Source of the DNA: Rhodospirillaceae bacterium
Lineage (GTDB): Bacteria; Pseudomonadota; Alphaproteobacteria; Rhodospirillales; JABHCV01
Direction: 5' to 3'
Length of the DNA stretch: 36,424 bases
NCBI GenBank assembly: GCA_014382375.1
Contig: JACNJU010000106.1
Span: 1-36,424, forward strand
In this document: one piece after another, positions 1 to 8,312 of the stretch
How the letters are laid out: each line of letters starts with the position of its first letter
Numbering within the stretch: the first letter of the stretch is position 1
Notes under the pieces: generated by a model
Databases searched by the model: none
The model's input: the letters and a program-made list of their open reading frames with translations, nothing else
Told to the model about the DNA's origin: nothing
Translations under genes and position numbers: made by a program

Positions 1-454
1 CCACACTGGGCCCGCCAGGGATTTTCCCGGCTTCTACACGGCCCCGTTGACCACGGCGGGTCTTTACGGCGAGGTCTTTCAGGAACAAGGCGTTCATGGT
101 GCCTTTAAGGCCGATGTGGAGTTCGTTGACATCTCCTTCGGAGACGGTGGTGATACGGACATCGGCGTGGGTAAGGCGTTTGTATATGGCGGCAATGTCT
201 TCCTGATCCCGGCTGATGCGGTCCAGCGCCTCGGCAATGACCACGTCGAAGTCGCCCCGTTTGGCTGCCTGCATGAGAGACAACATGCCGGGGCGGTTGC
301 TTAAAGTGCCGCCAGAGATGGCGTAATCGGTGAAGACGCCGGATACGGTGATGCTATTGCGCTCGGCATGTTCACGACACAAGCGTACCTGATCATCAAT
401 AGACGTTTCGGATTGCAGGTCTGACGAATAGCGGGCGTAAATGGCGGCGCGCAT
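1..454 (-). CDS. Large serine recombinase, N-terminal part (runs off left edge)
   Basis: The minus strand is open from an ATG at 454 to the window edge, giving 151 residues with no stop. The product begins MRAAIYARYSSDLQ, which matches the catalytic-serine motif (Y-A-R-x-S) of resolvase/invertase-type recombinases. It continues with SIDDQ and the family block EALDRISRDQEDIA. The later stretch LKDLAVKTRRGQRGRVEAGK resembles the linker into the C-terminal recombinase domain of phage and transposon integrases. A GGAGG site lies 8-9 bases before the ATG and supports the start. It would cut and rejoin attachment DNA through a serine-phosphodiester bond. Whether it is intact cannot be seen. Its presence beside other mobile remnants suggests that this flank is part of an integrated element. 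Confidence 0.85.
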   Translation of the reverse strand, partial: MRAAIYARYSSDLQSETSIDDQVRLCREHAERNSITVSGVFTDYAISGGTLSNRPGMLSLMQAAKRGDFDVVIAEALDRISRDQEDIAAIYKRLTHADVRITTVSEGDVNELHIGLKGTMNALFLKDLAVKTRRGQRGRVEAGKIPGGPSV

Positions 455-865
455 GATCAATTTTCCTCCCTGTTCCTCCGATGAGTAGAGTCCGATTTTT
501 TAAGACTGTCAACAGATCGCTGAGAGAGAAAAACCTGAAGGGCGGCATGCCGGGCAAGCAGACGCACGAGCAAACGCAAATTGGTTCGTCCATGCGTCGT
601 CGCAGGGGTGGTTGGAGGGCGATCCGGTTTGTAGCCCTTCATGGGTCTATTGCTCAGTCCAGGCCGCTGGTTCGGAAGTCTCGCTGCTGGCGGGCCAATG
701 GCCGATTGGGTGTGGGGATGTTTCCATTTTCGTTGCCTGAACCTTTCAATCGATAGGAACGATTCAAGCAAAATGGCGGGCAGGCCGGAAGTGTCGAAAA
801 CGGTACGCCCAAAAACGACACCCCTGAAAGGGTGTGCTGGGGTGCGCTGGTTATAAGATATCGAT
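455..865. other. Gene-free stretch upstream of the recombinase
   Basis: No open frame here shows a recognisable domain, a Shine-Dalgarno site or typical codon use. The frames that are open read as low-complexity or arginine-rich peptides. The right part leads directly into the 10-bp repeat array. The promoter for the leftward recombinase gene should lie near 460-520, but I do not see a convincing -35/-10 pair. Confidence 0.4.
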
Positions 866-1110
866 GTTGGCAGTAGTTGGAAGGAGTTGGCAATAGTTGG
901 CAGGTGTTTTGGCAGTAGTTGGTCGAAGTTGGCAATAGTTTTGAAGTCGTTGGTACGAGTTGGCAATAGATGGCAGGAGTTCTGAAAAACCGTTGGCAGG
1001 AGTTGGCAATAGTTTTGGCAGTAGCTGGTACGAGTTGGCAATAGTTGGCAGCAGTTTTGGCAGTAGTTGGTCGGAGTTGGTAATAGTTGGCAGTAATTGG
1101 CACGTTTTGG
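866..1110. repeat. Array of about 23 imperfect 10-bp tandem repeats (consensus GTTGGCAATA)
   Basis: The stretch can be parsed almost without gaps into decamers beginning GTTGG, for example GTTGGCAATA, GTTGGCAGTA, GTTGGTACGA and GTTGGCAGGA. A few units are expanded to 11-13 bases with GTTTTGG. There is higher-order structure: the trio GTTTTGGCAGTA / GTTGGTCGAA / GTTGGCAATA recurs near both ends. The period equals about one helical turn, so every unit presents the same DNA face. On the minus strand it reads as a repetitive YCQLLPT-type peptide, but no ribosome site or domain supports a gene. It could be an iteron-like protein-binding array or a slippage-expanded repeat of the neighbouring mobile element. 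Confidence 0.8.
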
Positions 1111-1111
1111 A

Positions 1112-1394
1112 CTGTCATAGAGGGGGCAGGACATGGAAAGTGGGTCCACTTCCCTCCTGCACAGCCAAAGGCCGAGAACTTATTCGCACCTGCGGCGCTC
1201 AACGGGGTAAAGGGCGAACCCCAAACGGGGCGCATTTCATAGTCAAAACCGTTTCTAATTTTTACTGAACAGTGGCAGATTTCATAGCCTCTTAAACTGA
1301 TAAACGTTGAGCGCCGAAGGCGCGAATAAGGTCCAACGAAGGTGGCAAGAGGAAAGGTGTAAGCACTTTCCATGTCCTGCCCCATTAACGACAG
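1112..1394. mobile_element. 283-bp MITE-like element with about 90-bp imperfect terminal inverted repeats
   Basis: The left arm (1112-1204) and the reverse complement of the right arm (1305-1394) align over nearly their whole length. Both begin CTGTC, share the exact block GGGCAGGACATGGAAAGTG, and end with TTATTCGC followed by CGGCGCTCAACG. About 100 bp of unrelated sequence separates the arms. There is no coding capacity. Long inverted arms around a short core fit a non-autonomous transposable element or a large palindromic repeat family. No clear target duplication was seen at the ends. The left end abuts the 10-bp repeat array, so one may have inserted next to, or arisen with, the other. 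Confidence 0.75.
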
Positions 1395-1632
1395 GAAAAG
1401 TCAGAGAATCTATGAGACCCTGGAGGACGGCTAAGAAATCTGGAAGGAAATGATTGTAGGCTGAATTTCACCTGACAGACACCGCGTCAAAATCGGTAAC
1501 TGTCAGATCAGGTCGCGACTACTACACCTGATGTTAGCCGGCAAGGAGCCAAGCATCTCAAAAACCGCATTGCGTAGGCTTTCCCCCTTTATGGGGTTGG
1601 GCAGCACCATCAGGCCGTTTTTTAAATTTGGA
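1395..1632. other. Gene-free stretch with a small inverted repeat
   Basis: No gene is supported. CTGACAG at 1472-1478 and CTGTCAG at 1500-1506 form an inverted pair, followed by GATCAGGTC. This resembles sequence often left at insertion-sequence ends, but no transposase fragment is visible. The stretch separates the long inverted-repeat element from the primase remnant. Confidence 0.35.
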
Positions 1633-2159
1633 TTAAGCTTCCCGAATATTGTTAAGCAATTCATCGCCGTCTACCGGTTTGTCCCAAGATTCAATTTCCG
1701 GAAAAATAAAGGGGCTGTTTTCGGAAGTATTCGCAGACCTGCGGCCAGCGACAACGTCGTCCAAGGTGAATACGCGTACACCTAAATCTTCTGCGGCCAT
1801 GGTGCGACGTTGGTAGTATTCAACCGGAGGAAGATCCGCTAACTCTGTTACAGTGGCATCCGTCCGGTCGGGTGGCGGCGGTTCCGTTGCCTCGCTCAAG
1901 AGATTCTTGAGGTCACCCTTATCCCAACCTTCAGGAAGTTCGTTGGCTAGGCCCCATTTTTTGGAAAATCATCAGGAACATCCACGACGCTAACAGAGGC
2001 GGTTCCGGCTTCATGGGCTAGTTTTGCCACATCTTCAGCATACTTGGTACCGGGTTCATCATGCTCAGGCCAGATGATCACATTCCGCCCTTGGACGATC
2101 TCGGCCACATGGCCGTCACCGGGCTCATCTTCAGTAGCGGGTTCTATTGCCTGACCCAT
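1633..2159 (-). pseudogene. Frameshifted remnant of a Toprim-type phage/plasmid primase-helicase
   Basis: Read leftward, the first part contains GRNVIIWPEHDEPG, then a Val-Asp-Val-Pro segment. This is the Toprim-like acidic pattern (W-P-x-x-D-x-x-G) typical of primases and DUF3987/DUF3631-type helicases on phages and genomic islands. The frame stops at TAG 1947-1949. A one-base shift inside the six-T run at 1957-1962 restores homologous sequence: a Trp-Gly block, ELPEGWDKGDLKNLL, and then the linker with EYYQRRTMAAEDLGVRV, ending at 1633. The N-terminal part is missing and the fragment joins unrelated sequence near 2160. It is therefore both truncated and frameshifted. The left portion alone could still be read as an 88-residue peptide, but with no sign of function. 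Confidence 0.75.
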
Positions 2160-2196
2160 GCCTATCGTTTGGGTCAACCGAGCTTTGGGTCGCAGT

Positions 2197-3009
2197 TTAA
2201 TAGAAAAATTCAATACTGACGACGCCGTTGGGCTGAATGGATACGGAGGCTTCTTTGCCGCCCAGATTGCCGTGCCAGGTCCGGATCGTATAGGTTCCAG
2301 GCGGCACGTTGTCGATGAAGAATTCGCCATCGCTATCGACAACGGCGTAGTAGGGGTTACGTGAAACGAACACAAAACCGAGCATGAAATTATGGGCGTC
2401 GCACATGATTCTCATGCCGACGTTTTTCTTCAGTCCAATACGTTTGCTGACGATATCCCCCCTTTGCGGTTGGGAAACGCTGAAACTCGAAAAATTGGTT
2501 TTTCCGATCATTTCGTAGGCATGGATATTGTGGAGGATGGTATCAGAATTGATGATCTCTACCTCGCCGCCGTTGGCCAACACCGACAGATGCGGAATGA
2601 ATCGACAGCCCAGTTGGTTGATAGTTATTTTTTTCGCGGCCGCCGGGAACGGTTTACCCGATGAGATGTTTTCAAGATAGACGACGGTATTGAGCAACCC
2701 ATCACCGTTCGCCTGGACCAGTGGGATGTCACGGTGTTCCAGCCCACATATCTTTTGGTTCTTGAAAATCGGCACGCGCTTGACCAATGGAATGGCGTTG
2801 CCAATATGGACTTTCCCCCGAATGCCGCCAGCGTCAACGGGGTCCTTGACTTCGTAAGCGCCGGCATCATGGATTCCTGTAACGACCAGGACGAAACACA
2901 GCGCCAGCAAAAGAAAGGCGCCGGTGAGGCTCCAGGAAGTTGCCGCTTTGGCGGCTCCGGAATCATGGCCTATGTTGCCACCCAACCTATTGTCATTATT
3001 GTTATTCAT
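2197..3009 (-). CDS. Membrane-anchored cupredoxin-like protein with carboxypeptidase-regulatory-like domain
   Basis: The 270-residue product has an Asn-rich N-terminus, then one hydrophobic segment (about 28-47) that acts as a signal anchor, placing the rest in the periplasm. Residues about 60-220 look like a cupredoxin fold. Candidate type 1 copper ligands are His160 (LHNIHA), then Cys203, His206 and Met209 in CDAHNFM. The last about 55 residues, with DSDGEFFIDNVPPGTYTIRTW, match the carboxypeptidase-regulatory-like beta domain. The gene is a clear paralogue of the one at 15140-15922: both share NQxGCRF, INSD/RNSD, HNI, EMIG, the AHNFM ligand block and the PPGxYT tail. It is transcribed divergently from the histidine kinase, so the two may share a control region at 3010-3131. 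A role as electron carrier or copper/redox sensor is inferred. Confidence 0.75.
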   Translation of the reverse strand: MNNNNDNRLGGNIGHDSGAAKAATSWSLTGAFLLLALCFVLVVTGIHDAGAYEVKDPVDAGGIRGKVHIGNAIPLVKRVPIFKNQKICGLEHRDIPLVQANGDGLLNTVVYLENISSGKPFPAAAKKITINQLGCRFIPHLSVLANGGEVEIINSDTILHNIHAYEMIGKTNFSSFSVSQPQRGDIVSKRIGLKKNVGMRIMCDAHNFMLGFVFVSRNPYYAVVDSDGEFFIDNVPPGTYTIRTWHGNLGGKEASVSIQPNGVVSIEFFY

Positions 3010-3131
3010 TGTACTGTCGTTCTTGAGCCAAGGTGTCTCAGGGTGCCGATGGTGTGACGAGATTACAGGCTAGAGGTATCGAACGTCCAGATGCTGAAGT
3101 ACGCAGACGACGATTATATGAAGGTCGACGC

Positions 3132-5465
3132 ATGACATCAGAGTCGGGAGGAATTTCACTCGGTATTCGCGGTCGCCTGGCGATCTGGTTCGCACTCGGC
3201 GCCGTCGGCGTTCTTCTTGTTTCGGCTGCCGTCGTTTATGTGACGGGACTGGTTTCGATCCAGGGCACCCTGGGTCAGACCTATTGCCAGATTGCCAGTC
3301 GCGTCACCGGACAGTTTGAAACCCATTTCACGCAAAAAACATCGCTGATCCGCAATATCGCCATCGACATACTGACGACCGAAGCGGTAATGGAAAACAA
3401 TTACCTGTATCGCAGCCATCCCCAGGAATGGATCGACGCACGGATCAATCGCCTGAACACGGAATGGCGGGAAATAGCGGATGACAAACTGCGCAGGGAA
3501 TACTTCCATCCGCAGCTATCGCAGCGTTTGTCAATCCTGGCCGGCCTTGAAGGAGCCCTGGTCAGAAAACTCTCGGTTTTTGATCGGCACGGGGTCCTGA
3601 TCGGTTCGACGGCGACGACGGGAGACAGGGTCGTCAGGGACAAGGATTGGTACCGGGCGGTAACGAGCAAAGACGAGCACTTTACATATCTGGATATGGA
3701 CACGACTGGGAATATATTGAAAGTGGTGATGCCGGTTTGGGGCGGCGTCGAGATCGCCGGATATGTTTATGGCGAACTGGAATACCAAATTTTTTCCCGC
3801 GATGTGTTGTCATTGCGTTTCGGACAGACAGGTGAAGCCGTCGCTGTCGACTACGCCGGCGTGCCATTACAGGGGCAGGCCCGGTCGTTCCTGATTGCGG
3901 CAATGTCGGAAAAAAGACCGTCACATATCGTTCCCGCCGAGGGATTCATCCCCGGTGAGGAACCTTATTGGGTTTCCATTGCCGCTGGCAGAGGTGATGG
4001 GTTCTGGGACCGCCTCGTCTGCGTCGCGCCGATTGCTCAGATCAATAAACTAAGAGACGTCTTTTCTTTGCCGTCATGGTCGGTGGTCGTCACCCAGTCG
4101 CCTGACGAAAGTTATGCGGGACTTAGAAAATCTTTGGGATCGTTTGCTATCGCCGGTTTTTTTGGTGTTACTCTCGTCGGCTTTGCCGGCGGCCTGTTGG
4201 CCTGGACGATGACAAAACCGCTTCGCGATTTACGCGAAGGCGTTCGTCAGTTCGCCCGTGGCGACAGGGATCATCCGGTAAAAATTTCAAGCTCGGATGA
4301 AATCGGCGAACTGGCCGAGGAATTCAACCGTATGGCCCAGAGGGTCAGCCAATCGGAAAATGAACTTGCGGCCTTCGCCCAGGCCGTTGAAGGTGCCGCC
4401 GATGCGATTATTCTGACGGATCCAGATAGCTATATCTATTACGCCAATTCATCATTTGAGAGGGTTACGGGTTATTCGTCAGATGAGGCTATCGGTTTGC
4501 GGCCCGCAATCCTCAGGTCAGCCAGGACACTTCCGCAAACGCATCGCCAAATGTGGCAAACAATTTCCGAAGGGCGGCCCTGGAGGGGCGAGGTCTGGAA
4601 CCAGAAAAAAAGTGGTGAAATCTATCCGGCTGATCTGACCATCAGCCCGATTCTCGACGAAAATGGTAGTATCGTTTCGTTTTTGGGTATCCAGCGCGAC
4701 ATTACACTGACTCGGACTTATCAGGAGCAACTCGAAAAAGAAGTTGAAGAAAGAACTAGGGAGATTACCGATACCCGGTCCTTGGCGGTCCTGGGCCGGA
4801 TGGCCAGCATGATTGCCCACGACCTTAGAAACGCGCTGTCGACAATCAAGATGAATCTGCAAATCCTCAACAGGAAGCACCCCAGTCCGAGTGATCCGGA
4901 GCAGGAACATTCCCAGATCGGTCTCGATCAGGTCCGATATATGGAAGAATTTTTGAGCGATATGTTGAGTTATGCGCGCCCGGAAAAACTGCAGTCCGAC
5001 TGGTATGATATCGAGAGGATTGTCGAAGAGGCCCTGACATCAGTGGCGCACCATATCGGGGAACACGAAATCGAGGTCGTGCGTGACATCGAGAAAGGCT
5101 TGCCGAAAATCTATTGTGACCGTTTCAAAATCATGGCTGTGTTGGGGAATCTGATTGAAAACGCCATTCAGGCGTTACCAGATGGCGGTGCCCTGACGAT
5201 TTCAGCCCGATTGCAGGAGCAATCCCCTGATCCGTGGGTTCTGGTCGAAGTCTCCGATGCCGGTTGCGGCATCGCCGAGGACGTCATTGGCGATGTCATG
5301 GAGCCGTTTTTTACGACACGCACCAAGGGCACGGGGTTGGGTTTAGCCATCGTTAAAGGTATCATTGAGCGCCACGGCGGCGAAATGTCCCTGGTCTCGC
5401 AGGTTGGTGTTGGCACACAGGTCTCATTCACCCTGCCGACGGCGAAAAGCGATTCAAAAGGCTGA
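3132..5465 (+). CDS. Membrane-bound PAS sensor histidine kinase
   Basis: I chose ATG 3132 (777 residues) because GAAGG lies about 8 bases upstream. An upstream ATG at 3033 in the same frame would add 33 charged residues. Order of domains: a membrane segment (about 17-38), a periplasmic sensing region of about 290 residues containing DKDWYRAV, typical of Cache-like domains, a second membrane segment near 4150-4215, HAMP (to about 4350), PAS (about 4365-4700), a short coiled coil, then HisKA with the phospho-acceptor His563 in IAHDLRN. The ATPase domain carries NLIENAIQAL (N box), SDAGCGIAED (G1) and GTGLGLAIVKG (G2). All catalytic motifs are intact. Its TGA overlaps the ATG of the regulator gene, so the pair is co-translated. 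It is likely to sense the substrate or redox state of the downstream respiratory locus; the ligand is unknown. Confidence 0.9.
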   Translation: MTSESGGISLGIRGRLAIWFALGAVGVLLVSAAVVYVTGLVSIQGTLGQTYCQIASRVTGQFETHFTQKTSLIRNIAIDILTTEAVMENNYLYRSHPQEWIDARINRLNTEWREIADDKLRREYFHPQLSQRLSILAGLEGALVRKLSVFDRHGVLIGSTATTGDRVVRDKDWYRAVTSKDEHFTYLDMDTTGNILKVVMPVWGGVEIAGYVYGELEYQIFSRDVLSLRFGQTGEAVAVDYAGVPLQGQARSFLIAAMSEKRPSHIVPAEGFIPGEEPYWVSIAAGRGDGFWDRLVCVAPIAQINKLRDVFSLPSWSVVVTQSPDESYAGLRKSLGSFAIAGFFGVTLVGFAGGLLAWTMTKPLRDLREGVRQFARGDRDHPVKISSSDEIGELAEEFNRMAQRVSQSENELAAFAQAVEGAADAIILTDPDSYIYYANSSFERVTGYSSDEAIGLRPAILRSARTLPQTHRQMWQTISEGRPWRGEVWNQKKSGEIYPADLTISPILDENGSIVSFLGIQRDITLTRTYQEQLEKEVEERTREITDTRSLAVLGRMASMIAHDLRNALSTIKMNLQILNRKHPSPSDPEQEHSQIGLDQVRYMEEFLSDMLSYARPEKLQSDWYDIERIVEEALTSVAHHIGEHEIEVVRDIEKGLPKIYCDRFKIMAVLGNLIENAIQALPDGGALTISARLQEQSPDPWVLVEVSDAGCGIAEDVIGDVMEPFFTTRTKGTGLGLAIVKGIIERHGGEMSLVSQVGVGTQVSFTLPTAKSDSKG

Positions 5466-6826
5466 TGGTGATGACGAGAATACTTGTAATTGACGACGAA
5501 CAGGCGAGTTGCCGAACCCTGAAACTGCACTTTGAAGACCGCGGCTTCGATGTCGAAACTGCAGGCGCCGCCGAAGAAGGCCTGGCTTTCATCAAGTCTC
5601 AACCCTTCGATCTGGTGATCAGCGATATCCGCATGCCCGGACGCGATGGCCTGTCGCTCTTGAAAGAGGTTCGCCAATTGTTGCCGGAGCTGCCGTTCAT
5701 CATGATCACCGCTTTCCAGGATCTTGACAGCACGGTGGCCGCCATGCGTGGCGGCGCCGTCGATTATGTGCCCAAACCGATTGATCTTGAAGAGTTGGAG
5801 GCCGCCGTCGACAAGGCCGTCATCAAGCACATCGATCAATCCGACGACGATATCGTCCTCGCGCTGGATGACAAATCTGGGATCATCGTCGGACGCTCTC
5901 CCGGCATACAGGAAGTTTTCAAGCTGATCGGTATCACCTCGCAAAATCGCGTTAATGTCCTTATTCACGGGGAACCCGGTACAGGCAAGGATGCCGTTGC
6001 CAAGGCCATTCATAACGCCGGGGCTGTGGCCGATACCGACAAACCGTTCGTCGCCGTCAACTGTTCTTCGTCAGACGACACGTTTCTGGAAAGCGAACTG
6101 TTCGGATGGGTGAGCGGAGATCCTTCCAACTCCGACGCAGCCCGGCCCGGCAAAACCAGCCTGGCCGGCGCGGGTACATTGTATCTTGACGAGGTCAATG
6201 TGCTTTCCCCACACCTTCAGGGGAAACTGTTGAAGTTGCTGGAAGATAACGAATACACACCGACCGGTGGAACCCGACCGCTCAACGCCTCATGCCGGTT
6301 CATTATGGCGTCCAATGACGATCTGGCCCGGCAAGTCGCGTCCGGGAAGTTCCGTGAAGACCTTTTCTACCGACTCGGCGTCTTCACCATCAGCGTTCCA
6401 CCGCTCAGGAAGCGCAGAGAAGATATTCCGCTGCTCGTCGAGCGGCTGGTCAACAAGATCAACAGGGAGGCGGGCAAGGTCATTAAGCGCGTCCCATCCG
6501 ATTGCATGGATGTCCTCGTTGCCTATGACTGGCCCGGCAATGTGCGTCAGCTTGAAAATATATTGATGAAGGCCATTGTCATCGCTCCAGGAGAAGTCTT
6601 GAGTGCCTCGCTCCTGCCTGAGGAAATCATTAGTGGAAAGAAATTCTCACCCTCTTCTGGCGAAAAGACCTCGGCCATGTCGCTCAAGGAACTGGAGCGC
6701 GAACATATCCATTCTGTGCTGGTTGCAACCAACTGGCACAAGGGAAAAGCATGCCAGATTCTCGGCATAAGCCGTCCCCGGTTGGAGCGCCGGATTGATG
6801 AGTTTGGTTTCGTCCGCGACGAGTGA
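5465..6826 (+). CDS. NtrC-family response regulator lacking GAFTGA
   Basis: The 453-residue protein has a receiver domain (about 5-120) with phospho-acceptor Asp54 in ISDIRMPG, Thr82 and Lys104 (PKP). An AAA+ domain follows with Walker A GEPGTGKD (169-176), Walker B TLYLDE (239-243 region) and FREDLFYRL as the arginine-finger block. A Fis-type helix-turn-helix is at the end (KACQILGISRPRLERRI). The sigma-54 contact loop, normally ELFGHxxGAFTGA, reads ELFGWVSGDPSNSDA here, so the GAFTGA residues are absent. Regulators of this kind in alphaproteobacteria can act with the housekeeping sigma factor; that is family knowledge, not shown here. It overlaps the kinase gene by one base (TGATG) and lies just upstream of the peroxidase genes, which makes it their probable regulator. 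Confidence 0.9.
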   Translation: MVMTRILVIDDEQASCRTLKLHFEDRGFDVETAGAAEEGLAFIKSQPFDLVISDIRMPGRDGLSLLKEVRQLLPELPFIMITAFQDLDSTVAAMRGGAVDYVPKPIDLEELEAAVDKAVIKHIDQSDDDIVLALDDKSGIIVGRSPGIQEVFKLIGITSQNRVNVLIHGEPGTGKDAVAKAIHNAGAVADTDKPFVAVNCSSSDDTFLESELFGWVSGDPSNSDAARPGKTSLAGAGTLYLDEVNVLSPHLQGKLLKLLEDNEYTPTGGTRPLNASCRFIMASNDDLARQVASGKFREDLFYRLGVFTISVPPLRKRREDIPLLVERLVNKINREAGKVIKRVPSDCMDVLVAYDWPGNVRQLENILMKAIVIAPGEVLSASLLPEEIISGKKFSPSSGEKTSAMSLKELEREHIHSVLVATNWHKGKACQILGISRPRLERRIDEFGFVRDE

Positions 6827-6904
6827 GCGGGAGTCTCTTGCGTCGGCCAGTATTTTTTAAAAGTTGTCTCTTCATTTCATACAAGCCCAGGGGCGAAGTT
6901 GAAC

Positions 6905-6944
6905 GAAACGTTAAATTGACACTTTCCATATATTAAAACGTTTC
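6905..6944. promoter_or_regulatory. Inverted repeat in the promoter region of the respiratory locus
   Basis: The 345-bp gap between the regulator gene and the first peroxidase gene holds GAAACGTT (6905-6912) and its exact reverse complement AACGTTTC (6937-6944), spaced about 3 helical turns centre to centre. A further half site, GCGTTTCTTAAA, occurs at 7124-7135, just before the ribosome site of the next gene; CGTTTCTTAA also occurs at 6939-6948. TTGACA lies between the arms at 6916-6921, but no -10 box sits at the proper distance. The gap is AT-rich compared with the genes. The arrangement fits an operator for the neighbouring response regulator; binding is inferred. Confidence 0.45.
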
Positions 6945-7171
6945 TTAATTTACCTGCTAAGGCCCTGTTTTGCATGTAAAGCTTGCTCATCGGCATGCAT
7001 CTGAAAAGCGCTAATAAAATGAACAATTTAGCGAATTGATCCGGACAAACTACACGCTCAAACTCTCCCCCTGATTTAAGGATGTGGGCTTCTCTTTGAT
7101 TAAAGGGTCCACGAATTTATGAGGCGTTTCTTAAAGCATGCAAGTGCGCCTTGAAAGGGAGGGTAAAGCTG

Positions 7172-8302
7172 ATGTTACGATGCTTTCCAAAATCTATGCG
7201 TCTTGGCGGGGGGCTGAATATAGCCTTGGCCTTGGCGATTGCTATGTCTTTCACATTGCCTTCTAGCAACACGCTCGCTGATGAGGCAGGACCGGTTGAA
7301 GCGATCAAGGTCGACGCCAAAAAGGCGGCCTTGGGAAAACGACTGTTTTTTGATAAACGGCTTTCCGGCGATTCATCGCAAAGCTGTGCGACCTGCCATA
7401 TCCCTGAAAAGGGGTTCTCCGACGGCCTGGCGCTATCCAAGGCTTATCCTGGGTCCGAAGGGTTTCGCAACACGCCAACCCTGATCAACACGGCGCTTAA
7501 GGCGTCCTGGTTCCATGATGGACGCCTGGGCACCAATCTGAACGACGTGACCCGCGAGTCGCTGACCGAAGATTACGTCATGAACATGGACATGCGGATC
7601 ATGCAGGAACGTATCAAGCAGGATCCTGTTTATATTCAGATGTTCAAGGATGCCGGTTGGAGCGAGCCGTCCAACGGTTCCGTTCGTAACGCCATTCCCG
7701 AATACCTGAAGACCCTGACTTCGCGGGGCTCGCCGTTTGATAAAGGTACAATGTCGGCGGCGGCAAAACGCGGTTCCAAGGTATTTCAAGCCAATAATTG
7801 CGCCAGTTGCCACAGCGGTAACCGCTTTACCGATGACAAGCCGCATAACACCGCCGTTCCCGACAACCCGGACATCTGGTCCGACCCGCTACGCCATCAC
7901 ACCTATGTGGCGTTTGGCATGTTCATGGGGATCGAGAACATCTTCAACATCCGCCGTGATGTCGGCGCTGATGTGCGCTCGCACAAGGTTGACGGCACCG
8001 ATGTCGGAAAGTTCATGACGCCGACCCTTCGCGAACTGAAGTACACGGCCCCCTACATGCACAACGGCACCATCAAAACGCTGGCCGATGTTGTCGCCTT
8101 TTACAACAACGGTGGCGGCAACGATGCCAACAAGGACAAGGCGATGAAACCTCTGGGCATGTCGGTCGCAGATCAAGCCGATCTGGTGGCCTACCTGGAA
8201 TCCTTGAGCGGAGATCCGCTTACCAGTGCAGAGCATGTGTGGAAAGACAAAATCCCGGCCAACTACACGGCCATCGCGGATTGGCTCAACACCCCGAACT
8301 AG
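7172..8302 (+). CDS. idrP1: Diheme cytochrome c peroxidase, IdrP1-like
   Basis: The start at ATG 7172 (376 residues) has a GGGAGGG site 8 bases upstream; a TTG at 7151 would place the start before that site. A signal peptide (hydrophobic run ending near NTLADEA) sends it to the periplasm. Two heme c sites, CATCH (72-76) and CASCH (210-214), and the conserved late block TAPYMHNGTIKTLADVV are hallmarks of bacterial diheme peroxidases (CcpA/MauG family), which reduce H2O2 with electrons from cytochrome c. It is first of four tightly packed genes, followed by a second peroxidase, a Rieske protein and an AioA-family enzyme. In characterised iodate reducers two such peroxidases accompany IdrAB and are thought to remove H2O2 formed during catalysis. 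Naming P1 or P2 is by order only. Confidence 0.8.
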   Translation: MLRCFPKSMRLGGGLNIALALAIAMSFTLPSSNTLADEAGPVEAIKVDAKKAALGKRLFFDKRLSGDSSQSCATCHIPEKGFSDGLALSKAYPGSEGFRNTPTLINTALKASWFHDGRLGTNLNDVTRESLTEDYVMNMDMRIMQERIKQDPVYIQMFKDAGWSEPSNGSVRNAIPEYLKTLTSRGSPFDKGTMSAAAKRGSKVFQANNCASCHSGNRFTDDKPHNTAVPDNPDIWSDPLRHHTYVAFGMFMGIENIFNIRRDVGADVRSHKVDGTDVGKFMTPTLRELKYTAPYMHNGTIKTLADVVAFYNNGGGNDANKDKAMKPLGMSVADQADLVAYLESLSGDPLTSAEHVWKDKIPANYTAIADWLNTPN

Positions 8303-8312
8303 GAGCAGAACG

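Noticed and set aside
866-1110. CRISPR array
   Set aside because: The units are 10 bp and contiguous, without spacers, and no cas gene is present.
457-1149. 230-codon minus-strand frame with YCQLLPT repeats
   Set aside because: The repeats come from the 10-bp DNA array. There is no ribosome site, no known domain, and it overlaps the mobile element end.
960-1268. 102-codon plus-strand frame
   Set aside because: It starts in the repeat array and ends inside the inverted-repeat element. No coding evidence.
6950-6980. Sigma-54 promoter (GGCCCTGTTTTGC)
   Set aside because: The GG to GC spacing is one base short of the required distance, and the regulator lacks GAFTGA.
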